Notes: a model not told the origin generated them from the letters alone. 64,000 bases of DNA from CALGYY01 sp964585485 (GCA_964585485.1 CAZPDS010000001.1:1-64000); one strand, 5' to 3'. Positions 50,340 to 59,424 are shown, counted from the first letter of the stretch. Translations and numbers: made by a program.

Positions 50340-52493
50340 TTAAAAATTAAACATTACATTGGCGTAAAGCACACGGCCTGGTTCGTAGAGTCTTCCGGTG
50401 GAACCGATCATTTTCCGATTGAGGTGCTCGTAGTAGGCCGTGTTCAGCAGGTTGTTCACGCCACCGCTTAAGGTGAGGAAGGACTTATACTTGTACGTAA
50501 GGCCCAGGTTCAATAATACAAAACCCGGTGTCGTTTTTTCGTAGAAAGCTTCAGAGACATGCCCCTGGTCCAACACCATCCTGCAGGCCACGCGGGGAAC
50601 CAACTTGCCATTAAAGAACTTGTAGTAAGCCGAAACGTTTATTTCCAGCGGGGGAATTTCAGACAAAGCGTCATTGGTCAATACTTCTTCGCCGATTACC
50701 TGCTGGCTGACAATTTTCGTGGGATCGAGCAGCTGCTTGGTCACCGAAGAGATTGTTGCATAGGTATAGGCGGCGGAAATTCGTCCGCCCGGTTTCCAGC
50801 TTTCGGGTGTGCGATACGCCAGTTCAAAACCAGTGAAATAGGCGGTTCCGGCATTGTAAAATTCTTTCACCCCGAGCACATTAGCCGTAAGCGGTTTTTG
50901 AACCGACGGCGGCAAACGCCGTCCGCTGATAAATCCTTCAACAATAGAGTAAAATACATTGACCTCTGCTGTCCCGGCTTTCTCATGATAGTATTTAAAC
51001 CCAAGGTCCGCCTCGTTGTTTGTTTCGGGCTTCAATTGGGGATTTCCCAGGTATTCATAATTATCGTAACCCACCGGTAACAGGATAATAAAGCGTTCCA
51101 GCATATTCGGACTACGGGTGCCACGGCCCAGGGAAAAACTCAGGGCATAATGATCACCCCAGCGTTTGGTGACGCCGCCACTAAAACTAAGGTTCAGAAA
51201 ATTACTGGTGGTGGTATCGTTATACAACAAGACCGGGGGTGGGGTTCCGGTACCATAGAGAACAATCGGACCTGAAGTAGCGTGATTCTGGTCGAGGCGC
51301 AGGGTGCCCACCACATCCCAGGTAGTACCCAGCATGGTTTTAAATTCACCATATAGCCCCAGATTATACATGCTGGCGTCGTTCCATAAGGCTTCCGTTT
51401 TAGTCGGAATCATGCCGTTCATGGGCGCTTGCATGATCATGGTTTTCACCCGGTCGCCATCCTTGGCAATCAGCATGAAATCGCCACCCAAAAACAGGAT
51501 GTACTTATCCTTGAAATTTAAATCCACCCCACCGCGCACTCCCAGCGTAGCCGCCGTTACATCCGAAACCGCCACCGCGGTATCGGAGTTCGCACGCGAT
51601 TTATTATCCATTACGTGATTAACCACGGTATAGCTGGCCTTCAGGTTGGCCCCGCTAAACACCCCGTTGTGGCCCTTGGTAACGTAAGCCAGGGAAAGGG
51701 AGTTGGTGAGATCCGAACGTTCGTCCATCTGGAGTGCCGGAAAACGTACATTGCTGTGTTGCGCACCCATGTAGGAAAGGAGTACCTGATGTTTTTTGGC
51801 CGGGGTAAACCCCAGCTTGGCCGAATAACTCGTCTTTTCAAAGGAAGAAGAATATTGCGTGCCGTTCCCGTCATCGTAATTACCATATTGCATGCGATTG
51901 GCACTCATCAGAAAATAAACAAACCGATTACCACCCCGAAGGTCGACATGCTGTTTATTCCCGTTCCAGTTACTTTCGTAGCCCACTGAAGCACGGCCGT
52001 GTACTTCAAATTTCGCGTAGGGTTGCGGTTGCAGCGTTATCAGGTTCACCACACCTCCAAAAGCCGGTCCGTAGCGTAAAGCAAAGGGGCCCTTGATGAC
52101 TTCCATCTGCTCGATGTCGTCAATGTCAACATGCGAAGTGGTGGGGTCCATCCGGTTCGGACAGCCGCCTTCAATTCCGACCGCCCCGTTGATAAGGGTG
52201 AGTAACTGACTGAATTTAAAACCGCGCACCACCGGATCGATGTTGGCGCCCCCCTTTCGGAGCCCGGATACATTTGGTACACTGCGAAGAACCTCGCCAA
52301 TATCGCGAACCGCCTCGTCGTCCAGAATGGATTTTAAAACCACCTGCTTTTGATACGGAATGCGTTTCAGGGCGCGGTCGATGACTTCCACCGGCCCAAG
52401 TTTAACGGTGTCGCCGATGCCCTGTGCCTGGGTAGCACTTCCTGCAAAGATCAGCAAGAGCCCGGCAAGAGAGAGCTTCCAAGTTGTATGCAT
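50340..52493 (-). CDS. TonB-dependent outer-membrane receptor, OprC/NosA-like copper receptor
   Basis: The 717-residue product has a signal peptide (MHTTWKLSLAGLLLIFAGSA) and a plug domain (VRDIGEVLRSVPNVSGLRKG, then MEVIKGPFALRYGPAFGGVV), followed by a beta-barrel ending PGRVLYANVMFNF. In the plug, GGCPNRMDPTTSH gives Cys111-x3-Met115. In the barrel, NHVMD gives His293-x-Met295. The copper site of Pseudomonas OprC is a CxxxM/HxM set (Cys143, Met147, His323, Met325): spacing there is 180 and here 182. A Met-rich stretch (Met352, 354, 358, 361) follows. It should import copper with TonB energy. It is the first gene of a four-gene operon. Confidence 0.88.
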   Translation of the reverse strand: MHTTWKLSLAGLLLIFAGSATQAQGIGDTVKLGPVEVIDRALKRIPYQKQVVLKSILDDEAVRDIGEVLRSVPNVSGLRKGGANIDPVVRGFKFSQLLTLINGAVGIEGGCPNRMDPTTSHVDIDDIEQMEVIKGPFALRYGPAFGGVVNLITLQPQPYAKFEVHGRASVGYESNWNGNKQHVDLRGGNRFVYFLMSANRMQYGNYDDGNGTQYSSSFEKTSYSAKLGFTPAKKHQVLLSYMGAQHSNVRFPALQMDERSDLTNSLSLAYVTKGHNGVFSGANLKASYTVVNHVMDNKSRANSDTAVAVSDVTAATLGVRGGVDLNFKDKYILFLGGDFMLIAKDGDRVKTMIMQAPMNGMIPTKTEALWNDASMYNLGLYGEFKTMLGTTWDVVGTLRLDQNHATSGPIVLYGTGTPPPVLLYNDTTTSNFLNLSFSGGVTKRWGDHYALSFSLGRGTRSPNMLERFIILLPVGYDNYEYLGNPQLKPETNNEADLGFKYYHEKAGTAEVNVFYSIVEGFISGRRLPPSVQKPLTANVLGVKEFYNAGTAYFTGFELAYRTPESWKPGGRISAAYTYATISSVTKQLLDPTKIVSQQVIGEEVLTNDALSEIPPLEINVSAYYKFFNGKLVPRVACRMVLDQGHVSEAFYEKTTPGFVLLNLGLTYKYKSFLTLSGGVNNLLNTAYYEHLNRKMIGSTGRLYEPGRVLYANVMFNF

Positions 52494-52532
52494 GCAACGT
52501 AAATTTTTCAGTTCAATAAACTGTAATTTATA

Positions 52533-52540
52533 CAAAAATA
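52533..52540 (-). promoter_or_regulatory. -7 box for the copper-receptor operon
   Basis: The minus strand reads TATTTTTG, 39 nt before the receptor ATG. No TTG is at the -33 spacing, and no known copper-regulator site was recognised nearby. Confidence 0.45.
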
Positions 52541-52637
52541 CGGAAATATTTTGGAAATTCGCCTAAATGGCTGGTTCTAAATATTACCGGGCCTTACCGC
52601 TACGCCTGCCATGAGCCCGGAATGAGGATGGTTTGTT

Positions 52638-53105
52638 TTAGTTTGATTTCTTAACAATCCACCCCACCTGCATTATTTCGGGTGTTTCCGGCAAGGGCAT
52701 AATGTTCTGCACCGTGAAAAGATAATGGCCCTTTCGGGGAAAGGTGAAATCGCTGAGGTACTCAAAATTGATGTCCCATAAATCACCCGCACCCTCGCCC
52801 AGGAAGGATCCGTCTTTATCGCGGAGCATCAGGTCAAGATCGCGTGTTCGCGTTTCCCCGGAAGGGAAGGTTGAGTATACGTTAACTTTGATGTTGGCAA
52901 AGGCATAATAGCTGGTGTGCCGGATCGCCAGCTCCACATCATAGGCCTGCAGCGTATCGTTGATCTCCACGTCAAACGTGATCGCGTTTTCCCGTGCCCA
53001 CCGGTACTGAGGAATGTCCATAAATTCCTGAAATACGCGTTGATCGCAGGAAATCAGAAACATGGTCAGGCTAAGCACAAATAGAAGCGGCAGGATCTTT
53101 TTCAT
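52638..53105 (-). CDS. gldH: Gliding motility lipoprotein GldH
   Basis: The 155-residue product has a lipoprotein signal (MKKILPLLFVLSLTMFLISC) and the GldH pattern: FQEFMDIPQYRWARENAITF, YDVELAIRHTSYYAFANIKV, GEGAGDLWDINFEY and RKGHYLFTVQNIM. GldH is an outer-membrane-associated lipoprotein required for gliding in Flavobacterium and is kept in many non-gliding Bacteroidota alongside the T9SS. The start at 53105 is chosen over an in-frame ATG 60 nt upstream because it opens the signal peptide. It is divergent from the RNase H gene; the 74-nt gap holds no clear promoter box. Confidence 0.88.
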   Translation of the reverse strand: MKKILPLLFVLSLTMFLISCDQRVFQEFMDIPQYRWARENAITFDVEINDTLQAYDVELAIRHTSYYAFANIKVNVYSTFPSGETRTRDLDLMLRDKDGSFLGEGAGDLWDINFEYLSDFTFPRKGHYLFTVQNIMPLPETPEIMQVGWIVKKSN

Positions 53106-53179
53106 AAAACTTGGGATTAAAAGGAGCAATAGCAAATTAGACGTATTTTTACAAACGCATTGCACAAGGATTATTGTTC

Positions 53180-53806
53180 ATGACAAAAATAGCAAAACAA
53201 AAATACTACGTCGTTTGGAAAGGGGCAAAACCTGGCATTTACACCTCCTGGGACGAATGCCGGGAACAGGTGCATGGCACCGAAGGCGCCCTTTACAAGG
53301 CCTTCGATAGTTTGCCGGAAGCTGAAACCGCCTTTCGGGAAAAACCGCAAAAACATATCTATAAAAAAGATACAAAACCATCCGTGGTCAGCAAATCCGC
53401 TATCATTCAGGACAGCATCAGTGTTGATGCGGCGTGGAATACGGTGAGTAAGGACATGGAATACCGTGGCGTTTACACCTGGAACGCGGAAGAAATTTTT
53501 CACCGGGGGCCCTTTCCTGACGGCACGAACAATATCGGGGAATTTTTGGCCCTGGTTCACGCCCTGGCGCTGCTGGAAAAAAATGGCAAAAAAACACCCG
53601 TTTATTCCGACAGCCGTACGGCCATAGCCTGGGTCCGGAATAAACGGGCGAATACGAAACTGGAACCTACTTCACGAAATGCCGAACTTTTCGATCTGAT
53701 CGCCCGGGCCGAAAACTGGCTCAGGGAACACCCACTGAAGAATGCCGTTCTGAAATGGGAAACGGAATCGTGGGGCGAAATACCGGCGGATTTCGGGCGA
53801 AAGTAA
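53180..53806 (+). CDS. Ribonuclease H1 with N-terminal viroplasmin-type domain
   Basis: The 208-residue product has an N-terminal hybrid-binding domain (KYYVVWKGAKPGIYTSWDEC) joined by a basic linker to an RNase H domain with the four acidic residues in place: VDAAWN (Asp), NNIGEFLALVHAL (Glu), YSDSRTAIAWVRNK (Asp) and the final PADFGRK (Asp). It cleaves RNA in RNA-DNA hybrids such as R-loops and Okazaki primers. The start may be 53174 (MFM) or 53180. It converges with the ArsR gene 5 nt downstream. Confidence 0.93.
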   Translation: MTKIAKQKYYVVWKGAKPGIYTSWDECREQVHGTEGALYKAFDSLPEAETAFREKPQKHIYKKDTKPSVVSKSAIIQDSISVDAAWNTVSKDMEYRGVYTWNAEEIFHRGPFPDGTNNIGEFLALVHALALLEKNGKKTPVYSDSRTAIAWVRNKRANTKLEPTSRNAELFDLIARAENWLREHPLKNAVLKWETESWGEIPADFGRK

Positions 53807-53811
53807 GCGCC

Positions 53812-54108
53812 TTAGTCGTTACACTTGCTAACGCACTCAAGAATGGTCGCCAGTGCCGAATGTTTCAGATAATAGAAAGTATTCTTGCCATCACGTTTGG
53901 ATTCCAGAATACCCTTGCTTTTCAAAATGTTCAGGTGGTGCGAAGCCGCAGCCTGTTCAATTTTCAGCTTTTCGTAAATGGAAGTCACGTTCATCTTACC
54001 GTTGGTTTCTAATAAACCAATGATTGCGATCCGCATCGGATGAGCAATGGACCTCAGCTTGCCGGCTGCTGCGTCAAGCTTGTGCATGTCTAATTGAGTC
54101 TTTGCCAT
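53812..54108 (-). CDS. ArsR-family winged-helix regulator
   Basis: The 98-residue protein is almost entirely the HTH domain: KLRSIAHPMRIAIIGLLETN, then NVTSIYEKLKIEQAAASHHL (recognition helix) and NILKSKGILESKRDGKNTFY (wing). Cysteines occur only at the C-terminal end (ECVSKCND), so a metal- or redox-sensing role through that pair is possible but not shown. The target is not evident. It has an A+T-rich upstream region with a weak -7 box at 54219-54226. Confidence 0.85.
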   Translation of the reverse strand: MAKTQLDMHKLDAAAGKLRSIAHPMRIAIIGLLETNGKMNVTSIYEKLKIEQAAASHHLNILKSKGILESKRDGKNTFYYLKHSALATILECVSKCND

Positions 54109-54351
54109 AATAATAAAAATTTAGTCAATTTTCCTTAACAATAAATTTATTGATTTCGTGGTGCGTGTTGAAAGATGGTTACTATGTTTAAACAATCATT
54201 TCCAAAAGTTTTCAAAAACAAAAGTACAAAGAAAATTAATAGTGTGACATAATTAACAGAATTTCTTTAACAACTTTTTTACTGTTTTTTAACGCGCTAC
54301 TTGAATGGTGCGGGAAATTATTCAACGACTAATTAAAAATCAAGATAATAG
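54109..54351. other. A+T-rich regulatory gap upstream of the ArsR gene
   Basis: No gene is seen. On the minus strand TACTTTTG (54226-54219) is a TAnnTTTG match, about 110 nt before the ArsR ATG, leaving a long untranslated leader. The sequence has several short A and T tracts but no clear palindrome. Confidence 0.45.
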
Positions 54352-54885
54352 CTAAATTGAAATGAGGGAAAAAATCTCAGCCCCGTCGATAATTTTTTTT
54401 CGTCCTTCCAGAAAAAGGAGTTCAATAATAAAGCTAACATACACTTTATTCACACCAAAATGATGGATCAGGTTCTGGGTGGCGTGAGCTGAACCCCCGG
54501 TAGCCAGGAGGTCATCGTGGAGCAGAACCACATCGCCGGGTTCCAGTGCGTCTTTGTGAATTTCCAACTGGCCTTCGCCGTACTCCAGGGTATAGGTTTC
54601 GGTAAAGGTATCGGCCGGCAACTTCCCGGGTTTTCGCACCGGTACAAAACCGGCACCCAGACGGTAAGCCAATACACTACCGGCAATAAAACCGCGCGAT
54701 TCAATGCCCACCACCTTGGTGATTCCCTTGTCCTTGTATTGCTCATACAAACGATCGATCACAAAGGCGAAAATCTCCGGACGCTTGAGGGCGGTCGTAA
54801 TATCTTTAAACAGGATGCCGGGTTTCGGAAAATCAGGGACATCCCGTATTGCATCTTTTAGGTTTTGAATCGTTACTTGAGACAT
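54352..54885 (-). CDS. apt: Adenine phosphoribosyltransferase
   Basis: The 177-residue product shows IRDVPDFPKPGILFKDITTA, VVGIESRGFIAGSVLAYRLG, the loop PVRKPGKLP, and the PRPP motif VVLLHDDLLATGGSA. It converts adenine and PRPP to AMP in purine salvage. ATG 54885 (MSQVTIQ) is preferred to an upstream ATG that would overlap rlmN. It lies 8 nt after rlmN and is followed by no obvious terminator. With adenosine deaminase two genes upstream, the operon has a purine-salvage theme. Confidence 0.95.
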   Translation of the reverse strand: MSQVTIQNLKDAIRDVPDFPKPGILFKDITTALKRPEIFAFVIDRLYEQYKDKGITKVVGIESRGFIAGSVLAYRLGAGFVPVRKPGKLPADTFTETYTLEYGEGQLEIHKDALEPGDVVLLHDDLLATGGSAHATQNLIHHFGVNKVYVSFIIELLFLEGRKKIIDGAEIFSLISI

Positions 54886-54893
54886 AGGTCGTT

Positions 54894-55946
54894 TTAAAGT
54901 TCCTTTAGTTTCCGTTGTGCAAGTTGACCGCAAGCCGCATCAATATCGGCTCCGCGGCTTTTTCGGACCTGAACAAGGATATTTTTGTCGGTCAGATATT
55001 GCGCAAATGTACGTATTTTTTTTAGATCTGACGACTGAAAATCACTTTCTGCAACATTGTTGTAAGAAATCAGGTTGATTTTTACCGGAAACGACTTACA
55101 GAAGCGGGCCAGCGCGCGAACTTCAGCCTCCCCGTCATTCACGCCGTTCAGCATCACATATTCAAAGGTGATACGTCCCGACGTGATCGCGTGATAGTCC
55201 TGCAGAGCCACCGATAATTCCACCAGGGAATGCGTTTTCGCAACCGGCATCAGGCGCTCGCGGATCTCCTGTACGGCGGCATGCAGCGAAACAGCCAATT
55301 GTACACGTGGAAAATCTGCCGCAAAACGTCGAATCCCGTCCGGAATGCCGGCTGTGGAAACCGTAATCCGCTGGGGCGAAAAAGCCAGGCCTTCGTCTGC
55401 ATCGGTAATACGTCGAAGCGCCTCCGCCAATACGTCGTAATTCAGAAAAGGCTCACCCATCCCCATCACCACGATGTTGTTCAACTTATGTCCGGATTTT
55501 TCCAAACTAATGCGGTTCAAGGCCACCACCTGGTCATAAATCTCCCACGCTTCCAGGTTTCGGGTAAATCCCGAGCGCCCGGTGGCACAGAAGGCACAAG
55601 CGAGCGGACAACCCGATTGGGTCGAGATGCAGGCCGTGCTGCGTTGTTCCGTAGGAATATAAACGCCCTCGGTAAGGGCCCCATCAGGAAGTTGAAAAAG
55701 AATTTTCTCAGTACCATCGGCCGAAGCCTGACGTTGTGCCAGGGACAAAGATTCCAACTGGAAAGAGGATTGCAACAGATCAATTAAGGGCGCCGGGAGA
55801 TTCCGCATATCAGCAAAACAACGCACGTTTTTTTGCCAAATCCAGCTGCTTATCTGTTTCGATCGAAAACCTGGAATGCCCCGCTCATGGCACCATTCCA
55901 ACAAGTCACCGGAAGAACAATTTTTTATGGAGGGGCTTGCGTTCAC
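54894..55946 (-). CDS. rlmN: 23S rRNA (A2503-C2)/tRNA A37 methyltransferase RlmN
   Basis: The 350-residue product is a radical-SAM enzyme: SGCPLACAFCATG at 111-123 gives the CxxxCxxC cluster ligands Cys113, 117 and 120. The family's second catalytic cysteine is visible near the C terminus in DIDAACGQLA. GMGEPFLNYD and SLHAAVQEIRERLMP are further core motifs. It methylates C2 of A2503 in 23S rRNA and A37 in some tRNAs. The start overlaps the adenosine deaminase stop by ATGA (55943-55946), so the pair is translationally coupled. Confidence 0.95.
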   Translation of the reverse strand: MNASPSIKNCSSGDLLEWCHERGIPGFRSKQISSWIWQKNVRCFADMRNLPAPLIDLLQSSFQLESLSLAQRQASADGTEKILFQLPDGALTEGVYIPTEQRSTACISTQSGCPLACAFCATGRSGFTRNLEAWEIYDQVVALNRISLEKSGHKLNNIVVMGMGEPFLNYDVLAEALRRITDADEGLAFSPQRITVSTAGIPDGIRRFAADFPRVQLAVSLHAAVQEIRERLMPVAKTHSLVELSVALQDYHAITSGRITFEYVMLNGVNDGEAEVRALARFCKSFPVKINLISYNNVAESDFQSSDLKKIRTFAQYLTDKNILVQVRKSRGADIDAACGQLAQRKLKEL

Positions 55947-56977
55947 GAATGTTGGGCCTGAAAACCGAGGGCATAGGCTCTCAGCTTGTCCAGATGAAGT
56001 TGCTTGTCAGAATCGGGCAGGAAGGAAGCCATGAAGGCATTCTCGGATAAAACAAGAATCTCTTCCCGCGTAAGATCGAGACTTTGTTGTACGGCATGGA
56101 AATTTTCGTTCATGTAGCCCCCGAAGTAGGCCGGATCGTCCGAGTTGATGGTCACCACCAACCCCTCTTCGAGGAAACGACGCACAGGATGATCTTCCAG
56201 CGCCTTGACCACGCAAAGCTTATGGTTCGACAAAGGACAAATGGTAAGAGGCATCTTCAGATCCACCAAACGCTTCAATACCGCCGGATTATCCTCGCAG
56301 CGGTTGCCATGATCAATGCGCGAAACGTTCAGCAAATCCAGGGCTTCTTCAATGTATTCCACCGGACCTTCTTCACCGGCATGGGCTACGGTGCGAAAAC
56401 CCTGTTCGCGGGCCCGGCTAAACACCTCCACAAATTTTGAGGGCGGGTTTCCCAACTCGCTTGAGTCGAGCCCGACCGCCGTAATCAGATGCCGGAACGG
56501 AAGTGCTTCCTCCAGCGTTTGCATAGCGTTGGCGGCACTAAGATGGCGCAAAAAACATAAAATCAGCCGGCTGCTGATGCCGTAGCGCTGTTGCGCATCC
56601 ACACAGGCCCGATCAATACCACCGATCACCGTTTCCATTAAAACCCCACGCTGTGTGTGCGTTTGCGGATCAAAAAAAAGTTCCGCATGAACCACATGCT
56701 GGGCATGAACTTTCTGAAAATAGGCCATGGTTAGCTCGTAGAAATCTTCTTCCTGCAACAGCACACGCGCACCCTCATAATAAATATCAAGAAATTCCTG
56801 AAGGTTTTGAAAACGATAAGCCGCCTTGAGCTCTTCAATAGAGGAATATTTTAAGGCGATGCCATTGCGTTTCGCAATCGCAAACATCAGCTCGGGCTCA
56901 AATGTGCCCTCAATGTGCAAGTGCAATTCGGCCTTGGGCATGCCCTCGATAAACTTATGCAGATGATTACTTTCCAT
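55943..56977 (-). CDS. add: Adenosine deaminase family enzyme
   Basis: The 344-residue product has the metal ligands and catalytic residues of the family: KAELHLHIEGTF (two His), TVAHAGEEGP (His, with Glu catalytic), SRIDHGNRC (His) and TINSDDPAYFGG (Asp pair). It should deaminate adenosine or deoxyadenosine; the aminodeoxyfutalosine deaminases of menaquinone synthesis share this pattern and cannot be excluded. ATG 56977 is preferred to 57010, which overlaps the promoter box at 57000-57007. It is the first gene of the add-rlmN-apt operon. Confidence 0.9.
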   Translation of the reverse strand: MESNHLHKFIEGMPKAELHLHIEGTFEPELMFAIAKRNGIALKYSSIEELKAAYRFQNLQEFLDIYYEGARVLLQEEDFYELTMAYFQKVHAQHVVHAELFFDPQTHTQRGVLMETVIGGIDRACVDAQQRYGISSRLILCFLRHLSAANAMQTLEEALPFRHLITAVGLDSSELGNPPSKFVEVFSRAREQGFRTVAHAGEEGPVEYIEEALDLLNVSRIDHGNRCEDNPAVLKRLVDLKMPLTICPLSNHKLCVVKALEDHPVRRFLEEGLVVTINSDDPAYFGGYMNENFHAVQQSLDLTREEILVLSENAFMASFLPDSDKQLHLDKLRAYALGFQAQHS

Positions 56978-56999
56978 TGCCCTGATTGTTAAAGGGGAA

Positions 57000-57007
57000 C
57001 AAAGGTA
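57000..57007 (-). promoter_or_regulatory. Bacteroidota -7 box for the add-rlmN-apt operon
   Basis: The minus strand reads TACCTTTG, 22 nt before the add ATG. It directly follows the T-run of the upstream terminator at 57016-57037. Confidence 0.55.
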
Positions 57008-57015
57008 CAAAAAAA

Positions 57016-57037
57016 ACAGGGTCGTTTTTGACCCTGT
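57016..57037 (-). terminator. Intrinsic terminator after the DUF4468 gene
   Basis: ACAGGGTC (57016-57023) pairs with GACCCTGT (57030-57037) around a 6-nt loop. On the minus strand a run of Ts follows and leads into the promoter box of add. Confidence 0.85.
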
Positions 57038-57065
57038 ATGTTAATGGCTGATGAACACTGCCTTT

Positions 57066-57611
57066 TCACCAATTATCTTCCTTGATGACCTTGGGAATCA
57101 TGCCCTTCTTCAGGCTGGCAATCAAATCACGCACTTCCTTATCCACCTGTTGCAAATAATAATCATCCACAGGCACATAGGCCGGGTCTGTTTTATCCAG
57201 CCATCGTTCCAGCGGAAAAGCCGAGGTTCCGGGCAGGATAAAATTCGTGAAAACATAACGATAACGGCCCTCCCGAAATTCCAGATTCAGGGTGTATTGT
57301 ACCACTTCCTTCAAGGCTTCCGTGGTTTTGATACCATTTTTGTCTACACTGAATAAACGAATGCGATGCCGGATCTCAATTTTTCCGTTTTCCGGATCCC
57401 GCACCCTGGTTGCATCCGCTGCATTGGTATAGGTGGCGTTGATCCATTCCATCGCCTGATTGTAGAGCTTTTGGGGGGTGCCTTCCTGAGTAACCACTTC
57501 TTTGTAGGTAATCTTTTGGGTGTCCTCATCAACCGGAACCTGGGCACGGCCCGCAGGAATCCATAACAAGAACATCAAAATGCTGGTCAGAATAATTCGG
57601 TTTGCCTTCAT
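57066..57611 (-). CDS. Exported DUF4468-type protein
   Basis: The 181-residue product has a signal peptide (MKANRIILTSILMFLLWIPA, then GRAQVPVDE). The body matches the DUF4468 pattern seen in Bacteroidota: ITYKEVVTQEGTPQKLYNQA, WINATYTN, RYRYVFTNFIL and the helical end with YLQQVDKEVRDLIASLKKGM. Function is unknown. ATG 57611 is preferred to one 48 nt upstream, which lacks a signal peptide. A strong terminator follows. Confidence 0.8.
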   Translation of the reverse strand: MKANRIILTSILMFLLWIPAGRAQVPVDEDTQKITYKEVVTQEGTPQKLYNQAMEWINATYTNAADATRVRDPENGKIEIRHRIRLFSVDKNGIKTTEALKEVVQYTLNLEFREGRYRYVFTNFILPGTSAFPLERWLDKTDPAYVPVDDYYLQQVDKEVRDLIASLKKGMIPKVIKEDNW

Positions 57612-57665
57612 GCTTATTATTTTTGGTGACGGGGGCGGGCCTGTCAATAATGCTGCCAAATTTCT

Positions 57666-59381
57666 TTAGCGGATCAGAACGTAATTTTGTGTTGTCAGGT
57701 TGTTCTTTCCGTCGACAACCACCACTTTCAATTCGTTACGTCCCATCACAAAACGATCGTCAATGGTAATGAGCATCAGGTTGCTCTTCATATCGTACTC
57801 CATCGCGATCCACTTATGGTTCAGCTCGGCACGGTAAAACTTCACACCCGACAAATCATCAGTTGCGTAGAATTTCAGGGCTTGCATGGAGTTGATGTTC
57901 TTGTGCGACGAGAAGCCAACCGATTTCACCAGCGGCGCAATGGTATCGGCCACCAGGGTGTATTCGCCGCAACGTGTAATATCGCCGGAGACGTAGCCAT
58001 CTTTATATTCACCACCCACTGCAACCAGGCTGTTGGTTCCCTGCAAACGTGCCAATAAAAGTTTCGAACCGTACTTTTCACCCTGTAGGCCGGCCTTGAT
58101 GGAAAGCTTAGCCTTCTTAAGCAAGGGCACAGAGGGTTTTCCAATTTTATACGTCATCCCATAGACCCCTTTGTACTGCTCGCTGTAAAAAACCTGATCG
58201 TCCTGCAGACTATAAGGCTCCATGTCGAGAATATAATCGGTGGTTTCAAAGTGCACCGGACGATCGTAGCGGAAAAACCGGCTGCTGTCCAACAAGGGGG
58301 TTGCCGGCAAGGTAGCGCTTAGGGGCTGACCCTTCAATACGAGGTTCAACACGATCTGATTCCCGGCATGGTCGCGGGCGCGAAGTACTACCGGGGTGAA
58401 TTTTTCGCTTCGGAAGGTAATGATACCAAGCTCTACCAGATCAGCATAAATGTTCAACTGATTCCCGGGACTTTTACGAAACATCAAAAAGGAAGACCGC
58501 GACGCAAGGTATTCCGGGTAATCAATCAAATCATTCACCATCCGCGTTTCATCAAAGGCAAATGAATCGAGCACACAGGAAAACATCCGCCGTCCATCCA
58601 CGGTCATATCCCATGAATAAACGCCGGCCTTGTTGCTCAGTCCGGAAACAAAATCACTAACCAGCATACCCAGCGAACAACGGCCGGTAACCTTCACGGT
58701 GTCGTTCAGTGTATAAACCGATGTTTTTTGTTTTTCGAAGCTGTACACCGCTGGAACAGATTGGCCGTTTACCAGGCTTCCCGCGCCTTCCGGGTAGATC
58801 TTCACCTTCTCAAGTACCGGCAGCAATTCGTCGGTTGCCTGAAGACCCAGGTTGAAGGGATTAAAAATCCGCTCCGTACGCGCATTGCGTAGTTCGAAAT
58901 GCAGATGGGGTCCCGTGGAAGAACCGGTATTGCCGGAATATCCAACAATATCACCCTTTTTCACCGGAAACAAGGCCGGATCGGGGAATAATTCAATTTC
59001 AAAGGTTTCCTTCTCAATCTGCTTTCGGGCTACGTAATCTTCCACCACCACGCTGTATTCGTTCAGGTGGCCGTAAACACTCACATAACCGTTGGCATGG
59101 GTGATGTACAGAGCCCGGCCGTAACCGCCTGCACTTACCTTGATGCGCGATACATACCCATCAGCGATGGCCAGTACGTTGGCTCCAATGCGCCCACCCG
59201 TCGAAAAATCAAGGCCGCTGTGAAGATGATCGGCCCGGGCTTCACCAAAGGTCCCGGAAACAAAAATTTTTGAATCCAGGGGGAAACGGAAATATCCTTC
59301 CGGAACATTGCGCTGAGCCGCCGATGCCAGCGGAAGCAGGAAGGAGAATAAAAGAACTGTGCGCAGGGTATTGCTTTTCAT
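57666..59381 (-). CDS. M23-family peptidase with C-terminal beta domains
   Basis: The 571-residue product has a signal peptide (MKSNTLRTVLLFSFLLPLAS). The zinc motif HSGLDFS (His54 and Asp58) and the second motif GPHLHFELRN (near 160) are complete, so the lysostaphin-type endopeptidase should be active in cleaving peptidoglycan cross-links in the periplasm. The long C-terminal half (about 200-571) is beta-rich with immunoglobulin-like character (GHTMA-like turns absent; segments VVLRARDHAGNQIVLNLVL, GVKFYRAELNHKW) and may bind a partner. The intact HxGxD and HxH distinguish it from LytM-activator forms such as EnvC. Confidence 0.9.
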   Translation of the reverse strand: MKSNTLRTVLLFSFLLPLASAAQRNVPEGYFRFPLDSKIFVSGTFGEARADHLHSGLDFSTGGRIGANVLAIADGYVSRIKVSAGGYGRALYITHANGYVSVYGHLNEYSVVVEDYVARKQIEKETFEIELFPDPALFPVKKGDIVGYSGNTGSSTGPHLHFELRNARTERIFNPFNLGLQATDELLPVLEKVKIYPEGAGSLVNGQSVPAVYSFEKQKTSVYTLNDTVKVTGRCSLGMLVSDFVSGLSNKAGVYSWDMTVDGRRMFSCVLDSFAFDETRMVNDLIDYPEYLASRSSFLMFRKSPGNQLNIYADLVELGIITFRSEKFTPVVLRARDHAGNQIVLNLVLKGQPLSATLPATPLLDSSRFFRYDRPVHFETTDYILDMEPYSLQDDQVFYSEQYKGVYGMTYKIGKPSVPLLKKAKLSIKAGLQGEKYGSKLLLARLQGTNSLVAVGGEYKDGYVSGDITRCGEYTLVADTIAPLVKSVGFSSHKNINSMQALKFYATDDLSGVKFYRAELNHKWIAMEYDMKSNLMLITIDDRFVMGRNELKVVVVDGKNNLTTQNYVLIR

Positions 59382-59424
59382 GGCAAGGGTTTTTTTTCTA
59401 TACTGTATTCAATCTATAAAACGA

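Noticed and set aside
21635..56977. A futalosine-pathway link between the UbiA-type enzyme and the adenosine deaminase-like enzyme.
   Set aside because: They are 33 kb apart with no other pathway gene nearby, and neither family call is specific enough.
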